Shown: piece after piece, positions 17,124 to 17,674 of the stretch
How positions within the stretch are numbered: the stretch's first letter is position 1
Layout of the letters: each line of letters opens with the position of its first letter
From: Actinomycetes bacterium
GTDB lineage: Bacteria > Actinomycetota > Acidimicrobiia > Spongiisociales > UBA5794
Direction of reading: 5' to 3'
DNA length: 17,674 bases
Assembly (NCBI GenBank): GCA_023336875.1
Contig: JAMBLH010000224.1
Coordinates: forward strand, 1-17,674
Translations under genes and position numbers: made by a program
The notes under the pieces: generated by a model
Told to the model about the DNA's origin: nothing
The model's database searches: none
What the model saw: only the letters and a program-made list of their open reading frames with translations

Positions 17124-17250
17124 CCCCCCAGCCTATAACCCTCCCGCATCCCGCGAACCCAGGGTTCCAGTGCAACGTTTTCGAGTTCGTCGGCCCAGAG
17201 AAGCGGTCCTGACTCGATTCCTGTCACTCCGACGTGACACATTGGGGAGC
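17124..17250. promoter_or_regulatory. Divergent promoter region between the metalloprotease operon and the AbiEi-like gene
   Basis: 127 bp. For the minus-strand operon, TAGGCT (complement of 17130-17135) ends 6 nt before the ATG, and the overlapping TATAGG (17132-17137) ends 8 nt before it. Either would make the transcript leaderless or nearly so. The intervening bases are six G residues, which could instead act as a weak ribosome binding site. For the plus-strand gene I find no good TANNNT at the expected distance. Confidence 0.45.
17222..17239. promoter_or_regulatory. Inverted repeat TGTCAC-N6-GTGACA, possible operator
   Basis: A perfect 6-bp dyad with a 6-bp spacer, ending 11 bp before the ATG of the AbiEi-like gene. 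AbiEi-type HTH antitoxins often repress their own promoters through inverted repeats, so autoregulation is a possible use. The arm order is opposite to a CRP-type site. The assignment is by position and symmetry only. Confidence 0.35.
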
Positions 17251-17674
17251 ATGTCAGCAAATTCAAAGATCTACACGCTCGCCACCATCCAGGGCGGCGT
17301 TGTGCGCCGGGAACAAGCACTTGAGTCAGGTATGTCGCGCAGTCAAATTGAACGACGCGTCAAGAGTGGTGAGTGGCGGGTTGTCTCGACCGGCGGGTAC
17401 CAGCTCATCCAATTGCGCGGGCGATTGAACCGGCTGCGCGCTGCCGTAGCCATCCTACCGAACGCGGTTGCCTCGCACTTCTCCGCAGCAGCGATACACA
17501 CGATCCGCCTGGTTCCCACAGACATAGTCTCAGTCACGGTTCACGCCCGCACCACGCATGCATATCCCGGTGTTCGAGTCTTCCGCTCAATCGACCTCGA
17601 GGACATGCACATCACGGCGCTCAGGGACCTCCGCGCCACGACGCTTGAACGCACCGTCGTCGATCTCGCTGCAC
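17251..17674 (+). CDS. AbiEi-antitoxin-like HTH protein (cut by right window edge)
   Basis: 141 residues are visible from ATG 17251; no stop is reached. The N-terminus (IYTLATIQGGVVRREQALESG, then MSRSQIERRVKSGEWRVV) matches the winged-helix domain seen in AbiEi family antitoxins and in a large actinobacterial family where it precedes a DUF559 (Vsr-like nuclease) domain. The later segment SHFSAAAIHTIRL and ATTLERTVVDLAA is typical of the central part of those proteins. The missing C-terminus decides between the two possibilities. These genes are usually solitary and variable between strains, so it may mark the end of the conserved block. GGGGAG sits only 1 nt before the ATG, too close for a normal ribosome binding site; an in-frame TTG at 17242 is an alternative start. 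Confidence 0.72.
   Translation, partial: MSANSKIYTLATIQGGVVRREQALESGMSRSQIERRVKSGEWRVVSTGGYQLIQLRGRLNRLRAAVAILPNAVASHFSAAAIHTIRLVPTDIVSVTVHARTTHAYPGVRVFRSIDLEDMHITALRDLRATTLERTVVDLAA

Overview
This window looks like a chromosomal housekeeping region from an actinobacterium (Actinomycetota). By eye the GC content is in the high fifties. Gene order follows a block conserved in Mycobacterium tuberculosis between clpC1 and the Rv3626c metalloprotease: clpC, lysS, coaX, panC, a DUF2520 gene, folK, folP, ftsH, hpt, tilS and a Zincin_2-type metalloprotease. The absence of lsr2, folE, folB and panD from their usual places, moderate GC and several GTG/TTG starts suggest a deep or non-model lineage such as Acidimicrobiia. 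That placement is inference. I see no phage, IS, CRISPR, rRNA or tRNA.

Layout. Positions 1-2477 (minus) hold a nearly complete clpC, cut at its C-terminus by the window edge. A 176-bp divergent promoter region follows. A long-chain polyprenyl diphosphate synthase (plus) and a lipoprotein with two Septum_form-like repeats (plus) come next, ending at 5165. The lipoprotein converges, with 11 bp between stops, on a colinear run of twelve minus-strand genes. In transcription order from 17123 down to 5177 these are: zinc metalloprotease, tilS, hpt, ftsH, folP, a degenerate dual-specificity-phosphatase-like protein, a folK-hotdog fusion, DUF2520, panC, coaX, lysS and a small cupin. Most junctions overlap or have very short gaps. 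The two longer gaps are 103 bp before ftsH and 50 bp before the DUF2520 gene. A divergent plus-strand gene at 17251, an AbiEi-antitoxin-like HTH protein, runs off the right edge. No gene-free stretch exceeds 300 bases.

How the genes work together. The minus-strand run combines tRNA maturation and charging (TilS, LysRS), purine salvage (Hpt), membrane proteolysis (FtsH), two late folate steps (FolP, FolK) and pantothenate/CoA synthesis (a DUF2520 reductase candidate, PanC, CoaX). ClpC is the second AAA+ protease unit.

Most notable are two features in the folate segment. First, FolK is fused in one uninterrupted reading frame to a TesB-like double-hotdog acyl-CoA thioesterase module. Second, the place usually held by folB, between folP and folK, is held by a tyrosine/dual-specificity-phosphatase-fold protein whose HCx5R loop has lost the Cys, the Gly and the Arg. 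Both proteins are intact and tightly packed in the operon, which argues that they are functional rather than decaying.
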